DNA of 40,791 bases from the NCBI RefSeq assembly GCF_018780585.1, contig NZ_JADMJL010000042.1, forward strand, positions 28,774 to 69,564. The letters run 5' to 3'. Made by a program: the position numbers and the translations under genes. The notes below the pieces were generated by a model, which was not told the DNA's origin, searched no databases, and was given only the letters and a program-made list of their open reading frames with translations. This document shows positions 19,501-26,737 of the stretch, in pieces (within the stretch, counting starts at the first letter, position 1; the number at the start of each line of letters is the position of its first letter). The stretch comes from Methyloversatilis discipulorum (GTDB taxonomy: Bacteria > Pseudomonadota > Gammaproteobacteria > Burkholderiales > Rhodocyclaceae).

Positions 19501-22005
19501 GGTCAGTTCGGGCAGGGTGTTGCCACCCTCGGCGGGGGCGATCTGCGCGTGCAGACGGGCGGTGACGTACGCAACGTCGTCCTTGCCGCTGCGGGCGGTG
19601 CTCAACTCAGCGGCGAGGCGGGCACGCAGGCGGCCGAGTCGTCTTTGAGCGTGAGCGACGCGGGGAATGTCTCGGTGCGCAGCGCGGGTGATGTGCTCGA
19701 TGTCACGCTGATGTCGTCCGCAGGCAAGATCGACGTGGATGCCGGCGGTCGGGTCGGGGCTGCAGACAGCAGCACGTCTGGCGTCCGCGTATCGATGATG
19801 GACAGCCTTGTGCGGATCACAGCGAAGGGCGACGCAGCCGTCGCTGCGGTCAGCAACCCGACTCTGGAGGGCAGCGGAACGCAGGCATATTTCTCAACCT
19901 ACAGTGCGCGGTCCTCGCTGGGTCTTACCTCGCTCGGCGGCGACGTGTTCCTCGGCGGAGGCGGAAAGCTCCCGGCATCGCTCTCGCTCGTGTCCGTGTC
20001 CGGCGGCGCCGGTATCGCTGGCGGAGTGATGCACCCGTCGGCTCAGGGGGCTCTCGACGTGTTGGCGCTGAGCGATGTCAATTTCACGGCAACGCTGGTG
20101 ATGTCTGATGTGGCACCGTCTGCATTGCCGTCGATCCGCAAGCCGGTTACCACGACAGCCGATCGCGATGCGCTCTACCAGATCGGCGAATTCTCCGGCG
20201 CAGGCCGTCACGACCCCGACCTGCTGGCAGCTCGCGGTGATCGTCGTGTGCACGTGTTGTCGGCAACCGGCGATGTGAATGGTCCGGATTCGAGCAGCCC
20301 GTCAGGCGTGTTCAACGCACTCGTGTCACCCATTCCGGTGACTGTCAGCGCCGCACGCGATATCCGCGATTTCGGGCTGCGGGTGGATCATCCGGCCGCC
20401 GACTCGAGTTCACTCATCTCGGCCGGACGCGATGTCATTTTCTCGACCACCACGAGCTCGCCCGGCGGGCCGCTGATCGACAACGAGGGAGAGGGCATCG
20501 TCATCGGGGGCGGTGGTGAATTACTGATCGCCGCCGGCCGCGATGTCGTGTTGGCGAACTCTTACGGCATCGTGTCGCGTGGCAACTACGACAATCCGTA
20601 TCTGCCGGCATCGGCGTCGGCCATCCAGGTACTGGCAGGCACGTCGGTGATCGACTACGAGGCACTCCTTGCATATGCCCGTCCTGGTAACGCGATTGGC
20701 GACGACAGTTTCGATCGGAGCCTTCAGGCCTTGCTGGCGGCCCAAGGCACTTCTTTGGATGCCGTGTTGGCCGATGAACAGAATGCAGGGCTGGTCAGCG
20801 CGAGAGAGAGGGGGCGTGCCGACCTGGCGAAGTGGTTTGCCGCATGGGACGAAGCACTGCTAGGCGCCATGAGAACTCGCAACAATGACTCGTCATTGAG
20901 CATGGAAGGCGCGCGCGCCGCGTTCGCAGCCCTGTCTCAAGATGAACGTACGAGCTTCATGAGCAGCCAGCGCGTTGCACTGAACGAAATACTGTTTGCC
21001 TCGCTGCGCTATGTCGGCCGGGCGGGCGGTGCACTGGGCCTCGGCCCGTCAGGGTACGCGGCCGGCTTCCAGTTGATGGAAAAGGTGTTTCCGTACGAAG
21101 CACTGACCGTCGACGGCAAAGTGGTGCAGACCGAGGTGAACGGTATCCACTACCCGCAAAGTGCCGGCGGCGGAGGCAATATCGATCTGTTCCGCAGCCA
21201 GATCAAGACCGAGCAGGACGTGCAGAACGTGTGGTCAATACGCGAGCTTGCAGATCCGTCGATTCCTGTATCCGCCAAACAGTACGCGTCGGCGATCGCG
21301 CTGTTCGCACCCTTCGGCAGCGTGAATATCGGCCTGCCGTCGGGCAGCGGCGGAGACGCCTCGCGTTCAGGTGTCGTGGTGGTCGGTAAGGGCAATATCG
21401 ACGTCATCGCGCGTGACGATATTCAGGTCGGTGTGTCGCGGGTGTTCACCTTGGACGGTGGTTCGATTCAGCAGTGGAGCAGCTTCGGGGACCAGGATGC
21501 TGGCCGTGGTTCGAAAACTGCCGCTGCCACGCCTCCTCCGCAGTTGCGCGCGGTGGGAGACGGCTTCGTTCTTGACGTCAGCGGCTCAGTATCCGGATCG
21601 GGTATCGGTACCCTGAAGACGAGACCGGATACCCGAGAGGGGGACGTCCGGCTTTACGCGCCTAATGGACAGATCGATGCAGGTGACGCGGGTATTCGCG
21701 TCAGCGGAAACTTTGAGGTTGGCGCGCAACGCGTAATCGGCGCCGACAATATTTCGGTCGGAGGTGCCACCAGTGGTACCGCAGTCAGCGCACCAGCAGC
21801 GGCGCCGGTGAGCGGTGTCAGCAGCAATAACAACGAGTCTCAGCGGGCTGCCGCTGAACCTGCTGCAACGGCATCAGGCGGGCAGGAACAGCGTGATCGG
21901 AACTCTATCCTCACGGTCGAGCTGGTCGGCCTGGGTGATGTGGCCACTGGATCGGGTTGTCGCGAGGACGAAAAGGACTGCGGTGAGCCGGCTCGGTCGA
22001 ACTGA
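10594..22005 (+). CDS. Giant filamentous haemagglutinin-like TpsA exoprotein
   Basis: This 3803-residue exoprotein begins with an extended signal peptide (residues 1 to about 55, MNRNRYRLKFNDLVGCWVPV). The secretion (TPS/haemagglutination) domain follows at about 56-180, with WNSFSVDQG and GQVFLFNQAGVLFGPNAVVDVGGL. The long body is a beta-helix made of degenerate repeats such as IDVSG and GGDV. Two Ala-rich helical stretches interrupt it (about 2500-2730 and 3353-3475). The end (about 3470-3700) matches the DUF3739 type of C-terminal domain, with DAGRGSKTAAATPPP. The only cysteines I find in the mature part are Cys3789 and Cys3796. A ribosome site (AGGAG, 10582-10586) precedes the ATG. It is probably a surface adhesin secreted by the adjacent TpsB. 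The gene converges on the next gene with a 3-base gap. Confidence 0.95.
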   Translation: MNRNRYRLKFNDLVGCWVPVAEHMRARGKRGRCATLRVLVGAVSAVFSLGGLANGPLPVAAGTFIAPNSPGMAAAPVVNGSTMTITQTTAAPVVMQWNSFSVDQGHTVRFVQPDVTSRAINVVLPGGPRSDIYGSIQANGQVFLFNQAGVLFGPNAVVDVGGLVASSLKLNDELINRSLSALGVTGAALSGDASAGDVMVQAGARIIAADNGRIVLAAPRVSNAGTLQANQGQVLLAAGEKVYLADSLDSRLRGLLIEVDNGGTVSNEVAGKLVAERGNITLAGLNVNQLGSARTTTSVTLNGSIYLNARDTMVARTVSTATGDVQLPGFSRTGEVRLGSASTTSVLPEDTYDANVNVLTLRDDVAFNPSEVRVTGHRVSLDGKDSGGNGARIVAPAANVSVTALARDGAAGRIVLGDGVSIDVSGVEGVAVDAGRNIVQVELRSNELKDSPLQRDPEYGRLVDGKAVGMLSGKKIWVDVMTGIDPATGAPLADVSGYRAGISRSVSELSTVGGSIALQAEGDVLVSGGATLDLSGGSVVYQAGSINESRLEMVGGTSVKANVASADARYTGNILDSTRQVAARTVGSDAGTLTVSGARVALDGRVNATTVNGQHQRDSAAARAALHELTLASSAGSAIVDRYNALLTERERQQFQAENRRFFEQKGRLNVDESTRAQGGTLRITGDLTGTTLLAPVGDVRFVTTTPARSFDMTSSAPGELLLSAGLFSGGIDHLALTSGGHIVLPEDVRISAAAGSSITLAAREIDLLGDVRLPGGAFVARTVDVNGASGDATTRDIVVGSGASIDVSGAWTNDRISRPGVNNPPVVRADGGRIELVSTSDLQVSGALDVSAGGWIDGAGKFHPGDAGEIALASGNFGASTGTAPQSRLVIDGTLSGYAITDGRVAGQGGTLNLTASTIEVVDGADTSSSDSGVLTLGDDWVGAGGFEKISLGARGALNVRSGAHLQPQPVARLIDQSTRAARSGSQLAGTGTLTPLDLWFRSPTSIELSSALRPNGGVTVEQGALIAVDAGGHIALRSNGNVMLGGTLTARGGSVVLTTQVAGSDETTLVTSDQIHLADSALIDVSGVVVYNPLQRAAGRYVGTLLGGGDVDIDAGRGFVVARAGAKVRADGAVAPLDLVLRSGTAAVRTDVASAGGDISISAREGVMWDAGLSARGGDASVAGGALVLALTKPVGDDWLGTDDPLYVGQTTLGNPALSEVINAAPRIVVSDDDAAGSASITAGGRVPVTGNVGVARIATDLISAGGFSDLTLRSNRLVEFSESVDLKLPGQLQIDAFNVRGLSDANVNLTAAHVLLGPQAASNRPLPPTATGSGKLSVQAEQIMLRGRSFIDGFDQVLLSAAGDIQATGALERVSNQLDAPVELRGGLATNADLTLRAAQVYPTSGSAFDIELRNRPDGVLRIESSGRTPGVALSAYGDLELVAPHIEQAGYLRAPMGSLSLVAARIGDTTGVNDSSALRQAFSGSSVTLLSGSVTSVAGDDVVVPFGTTTTSGREWVFSPGVVKNIESAPDKRVRLEADNVVTAAGSLVDLSGKGDVSAAEWVPGPGGSTDVLAPADGLQRYAVVPMVNAGSVPYDPTLWAESGLEPGATIELLTAAGGLPAGRYVLLPARYGLMEGAYVLTVRSAAGEFDVAASRQQVDGTQLVAARIGRTLSGATFAAAAPALAVEVWNGAQTRLRSEYIETKGSEFFDADGGARFADAGRLQLLAQSSLTLAGSLGTAAGTDSLGRRGAGAQIDVSGTKLAVIGSGASSDDSELAVDVATLNALGADSVLLGGTRARAADGSWVLVDLSDQVRVATGDGEVLRAPELLFAATDRIEVAAGSRVEAVQQSGRSDAVYRVEGSGASADGAFVRVASAGQATLLRTAPVGARGDVIVGDGAVLAGRHLTLDATRSVLLPDNDVRSLNPAAGGSLTLSAGQLVLGDPAGTSAGLLLRQDTLDALAALSALNLRSYGELTLVDSVRIGSAAMNNLTLDAASITGRDGAAAGSAAVVARVEAKNIVLTNSSAAASDVAGVAGRGAQLDVVASGDIELGSTASGEHDAGLAYAGFDQVNLSAGDEVVGSARGTHRVTGALDISAARVTTTTAAETTVRADGLLNVRGGDGATRAPSGLAGALSLQGAEVSISGRVDMNGGDVEVRALSGDVTVAEAARLSADGFSTKLGSQTVGVGAGAITLRSDSGDINLASGAKVSVAGKGGADAGLLKLSAIEGTVNFGATLDGAAENGGASGALSLDVDTLGGNGSLSPLAGATGSFTQSRAVRVRSGDIRLDDGQTIRAERIALAADDGAITLAGTLDASGSEGGDVRVFAQAGERDDSGRLTLTDTARILARGSVGDGGHVELGVSAADTSAQSPMLSLTAGSRIDVGSSAAGAAGGEVVLRAPRSDDGLDLALRADGTQIDGARKVWVESVKVYDGNEITAVGGDGKVSFVVPAVGARTPSSGMIGALTGTSVIYVDATVLSNLSQRNSVNANARTTAEEAARVIFGLHLSGAADGDDFAALTRLDAASYLAGTLAYQATQVTSDDSQDAEIRIAAQEAIAQAVLNGEGAAGVVAAALSAFNTDPDNPMVSATQIAAAREAVIMGIGANPTDVARNTGATATQILGSVRAATGLAADHPAFLMLADSRVNDLITIPTAVELAAGAAAGAGSADAARDAAFAAYAYNRFQMPTTVAAGSRESVYQTVGASVSAKVDAIWAGSAVLTDTRTVIQHGDRILDTVGLGNVAGAGVRAAAEIRANGDLVVSQELNFGEHAIRGGTAGNAQVYVPYWRDGEHAGSLTLAATGDVRINATISDGVDRFNNTRTRVAADNSSWSMRVVAGADAMAADPMATTGDAGSVIVGAGRQLRTGEGRLEVSAAADVILGSATSAIYSIGSQDSELGVRYGQSGGDVIVTAGGDLRTADNVTAPPADVTNWLRRQAVLAADGSILQGQAPGWWAEYGQFGQGVATLGGGDLRVQTGGDVRNVVLAAAGGAQLSGEAGTQAAESSLSVSDAGNVSVRSAGDVLDVTLMSSAGKIDVDAGGRVGAADSSTSGVRVSMMDSLVRITAKGDAAVAAVSNPTLEGSGTQAYFSTYSARSSLGLTSLGGDVFLGGGGKLPASLSLVSVSGGAGIAGGVMHPSAQGALDVLALSDVNFTATLVMSDVAPSALPSIRKPVTTTADRDALYQIGEFSGAGRHDPDLLAARGDRRVHVLSATGDVNGPDSSSPSGVFNALVSPIPVTVSAARDIRDFGLRVDHPAADSSSLISAGRDVIFSTTTSSPGGPLIDNEGEGIVIGGGGELLIAAGRDVVLANSYGIVSRGNYDNPYLPASASAIQVLAGTSVIDYEALLAYARPGNAIGDDSFDRSLQALLAAQGTSLDAVLADEQNAGLVSARERGRADLAKWFAAWDEALLGAMRTRNNDSSLSMEGARAAFAALSQDERTSFMSSQRVALNEILFASLRYVGRAGGALGLGPSGYAAGFQLMEKVFPYEALTVDGKVVQTEVNGIHYPQSAGGGGNIDLFRSQIKTEQDVQNVWSIRELADPSIPVSAKQYASAIALFAPFGSVNIGLPSGSGGDASRSGVVVVGKGNIDVIARDDIQVGVSRVFTLDGGSIQQWSSFGDQDAGRGSKTAAATPPPQLRAVGDGFVLDVSGSVSGSGIGTLKTRPDTREGDVRLYAPNGQIDAGDAGIRVSGNFEVGAQRVIGADNISVGGATSGTAVSAPAAAPVSGVSSNNNESQRAAAEPAATASGGQEQRDRNSILTVELVGLGDVATGSGCREDEKDCGEPARSN

Positions 22006-22008
22006 AGG

Positions 22009-22923
22009 TCAGGTAACCGAATTGGCCTCGCGCAGCCGCCCCAGCGGCGCCAGGTCGTAGCCGCCCAGTCGGGCGGCGAGGTCGCGGCTGTCGTCGCTGG
22101 CCAGTTCGGCCAGCAGTTGCTGCAGCAGGGCGCGGAAGTAGAGGGTGCGCGGCATCACGAGGTCGAGCGCTTCGCTGCCCAGCGGCAGGAAGTGCAGGTT
22201 GAATTCGCCGGCCGCGGCGCGCGTGCCCGGCGCGCAGTCGCCGGCACCGCTGGCGACCATGAAGGCGGCTTCGCGTTCCGTGGCGGCGACCTGCACCGCC
22301 TCCGGTGCGGCAAGGCCGGCGGCGCTGCAGGCCTGGGCGAAGAAGTGCTGAGAGCCGGCGCCTTCGCCGCGCTGAATGAGCCGCGGGCGGCGCTCGAACA
22401 GTTCGCGCAGGCCGCCGACGGAGGGGAGCGTGCGCGACAGCATGACGCCCTGTTCGCGCAGCGCCAGCTGCACCATGACCCAATTCGAACTGCCGGTGTA
22501 TTCGCGCAGCAGCAGCGCGTGCCGCCGCGTCGCGTGGTGTGCTTCGCCCCAGTGGATGGGGCAGGCATTGGCGCGGCGCTGGGCGAGCAGCGCCAGACCC
22601 TTGCGCGTACCGCAGGGGCTGTAGGCGATCAGGGTGCCGTCGTCGGCGCGCTGCGCCAGCCGCGCGATGCTGTGCGCAAGCCAGGGGTCGTCGCTGCCAG
22701 CGATCAGCAGGCGGTCGGCCAGCACGCCGCCGTGCGTCGATTCGAGCAGCCAGTCGTCGAGCAGCTTGCGCGGGAACAGCCACTTGCCGGTCACCTTGGT
22801 GGCCGGAATGCCGCTGTCCTGGATCATCGCGTACAGCGTCTTCTCGTTCAGGTGCAGGTAGGCGGCCGCTTCGCGCGCCGTCAGGTAGGGCGAGGGCGTC
22901 GTGTCGTCGCCGTCGGCGCTCAC
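22009..22923 (-). CDS. HTH (excisionase-type) plus PBP-like domain regulator of the Mo-cofactor/formate dehydrogenase locus
   Basis: This 304-residue cytoplasmic protein has an N-terminal winged-helix DNA-binding domain of the excisionase/MerR type (about 13-60, YLTAREAAAYLHLNEKTLY). A periplasmic-binding-protein-like domain follows (about 70-295) of the kind used to sense molybdate or small ligands. No signal peptide is present, so the binding domain acts inside the cell. It is the last gene of the minus-strand operon moaA-fdhD-mobA-moeA. The start is a GTG two bases after the moeA stop. A one-component sensor that links oxyanion or cofactor supply to this locus is a reasonable inference. 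The ligand is not known. Confidence 0.85.
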   Translation of the reverse strand: MSADGDDTTPSPYLTAREAAAYLHLNEKTLYAMIQDSGIPATKVTGKWLFPRKLLDDWLLESTHGGVLADRLLIAGSDDPWLAHSIARLAQRADDGTLIAYSPCGTRKGLALLAQRRANACPIHWGEAHHATRRHALLLREYTGSSNWVMVQLALREQGVMLSRTLPSVGGLRELFERRPRLIQRGEGAGSQHFFAQACSAAGLAAPEAVQVAATEREAAFMVASGAGDCAPGTRAAAGEFNLHFLPLGSEALDLVMPRTLYFRALLQQLLAELASDDSRDLAARLGGYDLAPLGRLREANSVT

Positions 22924-22925
22924 GT

Positions 22926-24161
22926 TCAGATCAGGCCTTCGAACGGGATGACGCCCACCATGTCGCCGACCGCGACGTTACCGACATCATCGTCGAGCAC
23001 GATGATGCAGTTGGCGTCGCACATCGAACGCAGGATGCCCGAGCCCTGGGCGCCGGTGACCGTGGCGTGCCAGCGGCCGTCGCGCAGTTCGAGGATGCCG
23101 CGCTGGTACTCGGTGCGGCCCGGCTGCTTCTTCATCGCGCTGCCGCTGATCGCGTCGAAGCGGATCGGCGCCGGTACCGGCGACGCGCCCATCAGCGTCA
23201 GCAGCGCCTCGCGCGCGAAGAAGTAGAAGGTGATCATCGTCGCGACCGGATTGCCCGGCAGGCCGAACAGCAAGGTGTCGCGGCCGCCCTTGGTGAGCCG
23301 GCCGAAAGCCATCGGCCGGCCCGGCTTCATCGCGATCTTCCAGAAGGTGACTTCGCCCAGGCTGGCGAGGATTTCGCGGACGAAATCCGCTTCGCCCACC
23401 GACACGCCGCCGCTGGTGATGATGGCGTCCACCTCACCGACCGCCGATTCGAGCGCGGCCGACAGCGCCTCGCGCGTATCGCGCGCGACGCCGAGGTCGA
23501 CCACCTCGCAACCGAGCCGCGTCAGCATGGCGGTCAGCGTGTAGCGGTTGCTGTCGTAGATGCCGCCTTCGCGCGGCGCGTCACCGATGGACATGACCTC
23601 GTCGCCGGTCGACAGCACGCCGACGCGCACGCGGCGCACCACCGTCAGTTCGGGCACGCCGAGCGAGGCGGCCAGGCCGATGTCGGACGGGCGCAGCAGG
23701 CGGCCGGCGCGCAGCGCGGCTTCGCCCGCCTTCAGGTCCTCGCCGGCGCGGCGCCGGTTCTGGCCGGCTTTCTGGCCGGGCGGAATGAGGACGCTGTCGC
23801 CGTCCACCTTCGCGGTTTCCTGGATCGCCACCGTGTCGGCGCCGCGCGGCATGACGGCGCCGGTCATGATGCGCACCGCCTGTCCGGGGCCGACCTCGCC
23901 GTCCCAGGCGTGGCCGGCGTAGGCGGTGCCGACGACGGTGAGCCGCGTCTCGGCGTCGGCCGACAGGTCGGCATGGCGCACGGCGTAGCCGTCCATCGCC
24001 GAGTTGTCGTGCGGCGGCACACTGACCGGCGAGATGACGTCGACGGCGAGCACGCGGCCCAGCGCGTCGCGCACCGGCACGCGCTGGGTGCCGGCGACCT
24101 GCGAGCAGGCGGCGAGGATGTGGGCGCGGGCGTCCGCGACCGGAGTGAAGCGATCAGTCAT
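22926..24161 (-). CDS. moeA: Molybdopterin molybdenumtransferase MoeA
   Basis: This 411-residue protein matches the usual MoeA length. It inserts molybdate into adenylylated molybdopterin in the last shared step of Mo-cofactor synthesis. Visible family motifs are PPHDNSAMDGYAV (about 49-61), IMTGAVMPRGADTV, the GEDLKAG segment, GVLSTGDEV, IYDSNRYTL, ITSGGVSVGEADFV and MKPGRPMAFG, followed by the C-terminal domain IV. The ATG at 24161 overlaps the mobA stop by four bases (ATGA), which fixes the start although the frame stays open upstream. The product serves the formate dehydrogenase encoded nearby. Confidence 0.96.
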   Translation of the reverse strand: MTDRFTPVADARAHILAACSQVAGTQRVPVRDALGRVLAVDVISPVSVPPHDNSAMDGYAVRHADLSADAETRLTVVGTAYAGHAWDGEVGPGQAVRIMTGAVMPRGADTVAIQETAKVDGDSVLIPPGQKAGQNRRRAGEDLKAGEAALRAGRLLRPSDIGLAASLGVPELTVVRRVRVGVLSTGDEVMSIGDAPREGGIYDSNRYTLTAMLTRLGCEVVDLGVARDTREALSAALESAVGEVDAIITSGGVSVGEADFVREILASLGEVTFWKIAMKPGRPMAFGRLTKGGRDTLLFGLPGNPVATMITFYFFAREALLTLMGASPVPAPIRFDAISGSAMKKQPGRTEYQRGILELRDGRWHATVTGAQGSGILRSMCDANCIIVLDDDVGNVAVGDMVGVIPFEGLI

Positions 24162-24766
24162 GAGGCGTCGGGCCGGGCTTCGAGCGAGGCCAGTTCGGTA
24201 AGCGTATTGATGTTGGCGAAGGCGTCCGGATTGTCGTCGAAGGGCACTTCGACCACCTTCAGCGCCGAGTACCAGAGGTCGACCTTGCGGCCGCCGCCTT
24301 CGAGGAATTGTGTCAGACCGGGCAGCACGTGCGCGCGCACCAGGCTGAATACCGGATGCGGCTGGTCGCCGGTGATGGCCACCGCGAGGTCGGCGTCTTC
24401 GCGCTCCAGCGCCGCGCGCAGTCGCGCGACGAGATCGAGTGGCAGGAAGGGCGAGTCGCAGGGGCTGGTCACCAGCAGCGGCGTCGTGCAGGCGCTCAGC
24501 CCCGCGTGCAGCCCGGCCAGCGGGCCGGCGTAGCCGCCGATCGCGTCCGGTACGACCGGGTGACCGAAGGCGGCGTAGCGTTCGATGTTCTGGTTGGCGT
24601 TGATGATGAGCGCATCGACCTGCGGCGCCAAACGGCGGATCACGTGTGCCACCATGGGCTCGTCGCGGAAATCCTGCAGGCCCTTGTCCACGCCGCCCAT
24701 GCGGCGGCCGAGGCCGCCGGCCAGCACCAGACCGGTGATCGCATCGCTCACGCAGCTTTCCGTCAT
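24158..24766 (-). CDS. mobA: Molybdenum cofactor guanylyltransferase MobA
   Basis: This 202-residue protein joins GMP to Mo-molybdopterin to make the bis-MGD cofactor that formate dehydrogenases need. The N-terminal nucleotide-binding loop LAGGLGRRMGGVDKGL (about 15-30) is diagnostic. Later motifs are PDAIGGYAGPLAGL and VTSPCDSPFLP. It overlaps fdhD upstream and moeA downstream by four bases each, so translation is probably coupled. Confidence 0.95.
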   Translation of the reverse strand: MTESCVSDAITGLVLAGGLGRRMGGVDKGLQDFRDEPMVAHVIRRLAPQVDALIINANQNIERYAAFGHPVVPDAIGGYAGPLAGLHAGLSACTTPLLVTSPCDSPFLPLDLVARLRAALEREDADLAVAITGDQPHPVFSLVRAHVLPGLTQFLEGGGRKVDLWYSALKVVEVPFDDNPDAFANINTLTELASLEARPDAS

Positions 24767-25590
24767 GCGCCTTCTCCATCGCGCACGAAGCGCTGCATGC
24801 CGGTCAGCAGCAGGTAGTGCTTGCCCTGCGAGCGACCGATCATCGTGATGCCCACCTGCTGCGCGATGTCATAGCCCATCTGCGTGAGGCCGGAGCGCGA
24901 CACCAGGAAGGGGATGCCCATCTGCGCCGCCTTGATCACCATTTCCGAGGTCAGCCGGCCGGTGGTGTAGAAAATCTTGTCGCCGCCGTCGACGCCATCA
25001 AGCCACATGTGGCCGGCGATGGCGTCCACCGCGTTGTGGCGCCCGACGTCCTCGACGAAGTACAGCAGCTCGTCGCCACGGAACAGCGCGCAGCCGTGCA
25101 CCGCGCCCGCCTGCTTGTAGATGGTTTCGTGCTTGCGCACCACGTCGAGCATCGCGTACAGCGTGGTTTCGGTCAGCCGTGCGTCGTCCGGCAGACGGAT
25201 GCGCTCGATGTCGTCCATCAGGTCGCCGAACACCGTGCCCTGACCGCAGCCGGTGGTGACGGTCTTGGTCGCCATGCGCGCGTCGAGGTCGGCCACGCCG
25301 GCGCGCGTGGTGACGGCGGCGGCGTTCACGTCCCAGTCCACCTGCACCGACAGGATGTCGTCGATGCTCGGCAGCAGGCGCTGGTTGCGCAGATAGCCGA
25401 TCACCAGTGCTTCCGGTGCGCCGCCCAGCGTCATCAGCGTCACCAGTTCGCGCTTGTCGAGATAGACGGTGAGCGGGTGTTCGCCGGCGATCGCGGTCGG
25501 CACCGTTTCGCCGCGCTCGTTGATGGCGGGGATTTCTATCGTGGCGGGTCGTGCGGCGTCGGTCAGTTCGGGTCTGTGCACACTATCCAC
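24763..25590 (-). CDS. fdhD: Formate dehydrogenase accessory sulfurtransferase FdhD
   Basis: This 275-residue protein is of the FdhD family, which carries sulfur from the cysteine desulfurase IscS to the Mo cofactor of formate dehydrogenase. Visible motifs are [28 protein letters not shown], the VHGCALF strand and [13 protein letters not shown]. In the catalytic loop the E. coli protein has a CxxC pair, whereas here the sequence is CGQG, so only the first Cys remains. The start is a GTG at 25590 that overlaps the end of moaA by eight bases. An in-frame GTG follows at codon 4. Confidence 0.93.
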   Translation of the reverse strand: MDSVHRPELTDAARPATIEIPAINERGETVPTAIAGEHPLTVYLDKRELVTLMTLGGAPEALVIGYLRNQRLLPSIDDILSVQVDWDVNAAAVTTRAGVADLDARMATKTVTTGCGQGTVFGDLMDDIERIRLPDDARLTETTLYAMLDVVRKHETIYKQAGAVHGCALFRGDELLYFVEDVGRHNAVDAIAGHMWLDGVDGGDKIFYTTGRLTSEMVIKAAQMGIPFLVSRSGLTQMGYDIAQQVGITMIGRSQGKHYLLLTGMQRFVRDGEGA

Positions 25591-26671
25591 CGATGTAGGA
25601 CATCTCGATTTTTCTTGCGGCGGCGGTTTCCGCGGTGCGGATTTCGGAGTAACGGTCGCCGCGCTGCTGCCAGATGGCGCCGATGGCCGACAGCATCTCT
25701 TCGTCGCTGCGGCCTTCGCGCAGCAACGCGCGCAGGTCGTGCCCTTCGGTCGCGAAAAGACAGGTGAATATCTTGCCCTCGGTCGACAGGCGGGCGCGCG
25801 TACAGGACGAACAGAAGGCCTGGGTCACCGACGAGATGACGCCCACCTCGCCGCTGCCGTCGGTGTAGCGCCAGCGCTGCGCGACTTCGCCCGGGTAGTT
25901 CGGGTCCACCGGCTCCAGCGGCATTTCGGCATGGATGCGCGCGATGACGTCGGCGCTCGGGAGCACTTCGTCCATTTTCCAGCCGTTGCTCGAGCCCACG
26001 TCCATGAACTCGATGAAGCGCACGATGTGGCCGCTGCCCTTGAAGTGGCGCGCCATCGGCACGATGGCGTGGTCGTTGGTGCCGCGCTTGACCACCATGT
26101 TCACCTTGACCGGCGCCAGCCCGACGGCATGCGCGGCGTCTATGCCTTCGAGTACGCGTGAGACCGGAAAGTCGACGTCGTTCATCATGCGGAAGGTGGC
26201 GTCGTCGATCGCGTCGAGGCTGACGGTGACGCGGGTGAGGCCGGCGTCGCGCAGCGCTCGCGCCTTCTGTTTCAGCAGTGCGCCATTGGTGGTCAGCGTC
26301 AGTTCGACCGGCAGTTTCGCCAGTCGCTCGATCAGCTTTTCGACGTCCTTGCGCAGCAGCGGCTCGCCGCCGGTGATACGCAACTTGTTGACTCCGTGCG
26401 CGACAAACAGACGTGCGATGCGCTCGATCTCCTCGAAGCTCAACAGATCGCTGCGCGCCAGATAGGGGTAGTCCTTGTCGAACACCTCTTTCGGCATGCA
26501 GTAGATGCAGCGGAAGTTGCAGCGGTCGGTGACCGAGATGCGCAGGTCGCGCACGGCGCGGCCACGCGTGTCGAGCAGCGTGCCGGTCGCCGGGATCGGC
26601 GTCTCCGGCACCCGTGCCGTTGCGCGTCCGGCGGTGCGGATGTCCAGCAGATGTATGATCTTTTCGCTCAT
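25583..26671 (-). CDS. moaA: GTP 3',8-cyclase MoaA (Mo-cofactor biosynthesis)
   Basis: This 362-residue radical SAM enzyme, with MoaC, turns GTP into cyclic pyranopterin phosphate, the first step of Mo-cofactor synthesis. The radical SAM motif CNFRCIYC has Cys51, Cys55 and Cys58. The C-terminal second FeS site is visible as [10 protein letters not shown] plus a further Cys in FTCLF. The chain ends YIGG, the Gly-Gly tail typical of MoaA. The ATG at 26671 gives a normal family length, although the frame is open much further upstream. It is the first gene of the minus-strand operon and is divergent from the DUF3305 gene. Confidence 0.95.
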   Translation of the reverse strand: MSEKIIHLLDIRTAGRATARVPETPIPATGTLLDTRGRAVRDLRISVTDRCNFRCIYCMPKEVFDKDYPYLARSDLLSFEEIERIARLFVAHGVNKLRITGGEPLLRKDVEKLIERLAKLPVELTLTTNGALLKQKARALRDAGLTRVTVSLDAIDDATFRMMNDVDFPVSRVLEGIDAAHAVGLAPVKVNMVVKRGTNDHAIVPMARHFKGSGHIVRFIEFMDVGSSNGWKMDEVLPSADVIARIHAEMPLEPVDPNYPGEVAQRWRYTDGSGEVGVISSVTQAFCSSCTRARLSTEGKIFTCLFATEGHDLRALLREGRSDEEMLSAIGAIWQQRGDRYSEIRTAETAAARKIEMSYIGG

Positions 26672-26737
26672 GGGCGGTGCGGCGTGAGCCGTTTCCTTGC
26701 TCCGGCTCCGTTTGACAGAAAGGCAGAGGAAGATTTC

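Noticed and set aside
17659-19605. Minus-strand open frame of 648 codons inside the exoprotein gene
   Set aside because: Antisense of the beta-helix repeats; no recognisable protein.
10594-22005. Repeated segments in the exoprotein as a tandem DNA repeat
   Set aside because: Repeats are degenerate at protein level (IDVSG, GGDV) with no exact DNA repeat unit that I could see.
22539-24533. Plus-strand open frame of 664 codons across moeA and mobA
   Set aside because: Shadow of moeA, mobA and the regulator. The translation is low complexity with many Arg, Ala and Asp and no motif.
26712-26717. TTGACA as a -35 for the DUF3305 gene
   Set aside because: The matching -10 would fall on the start codon and shows no TATAAT likeness.
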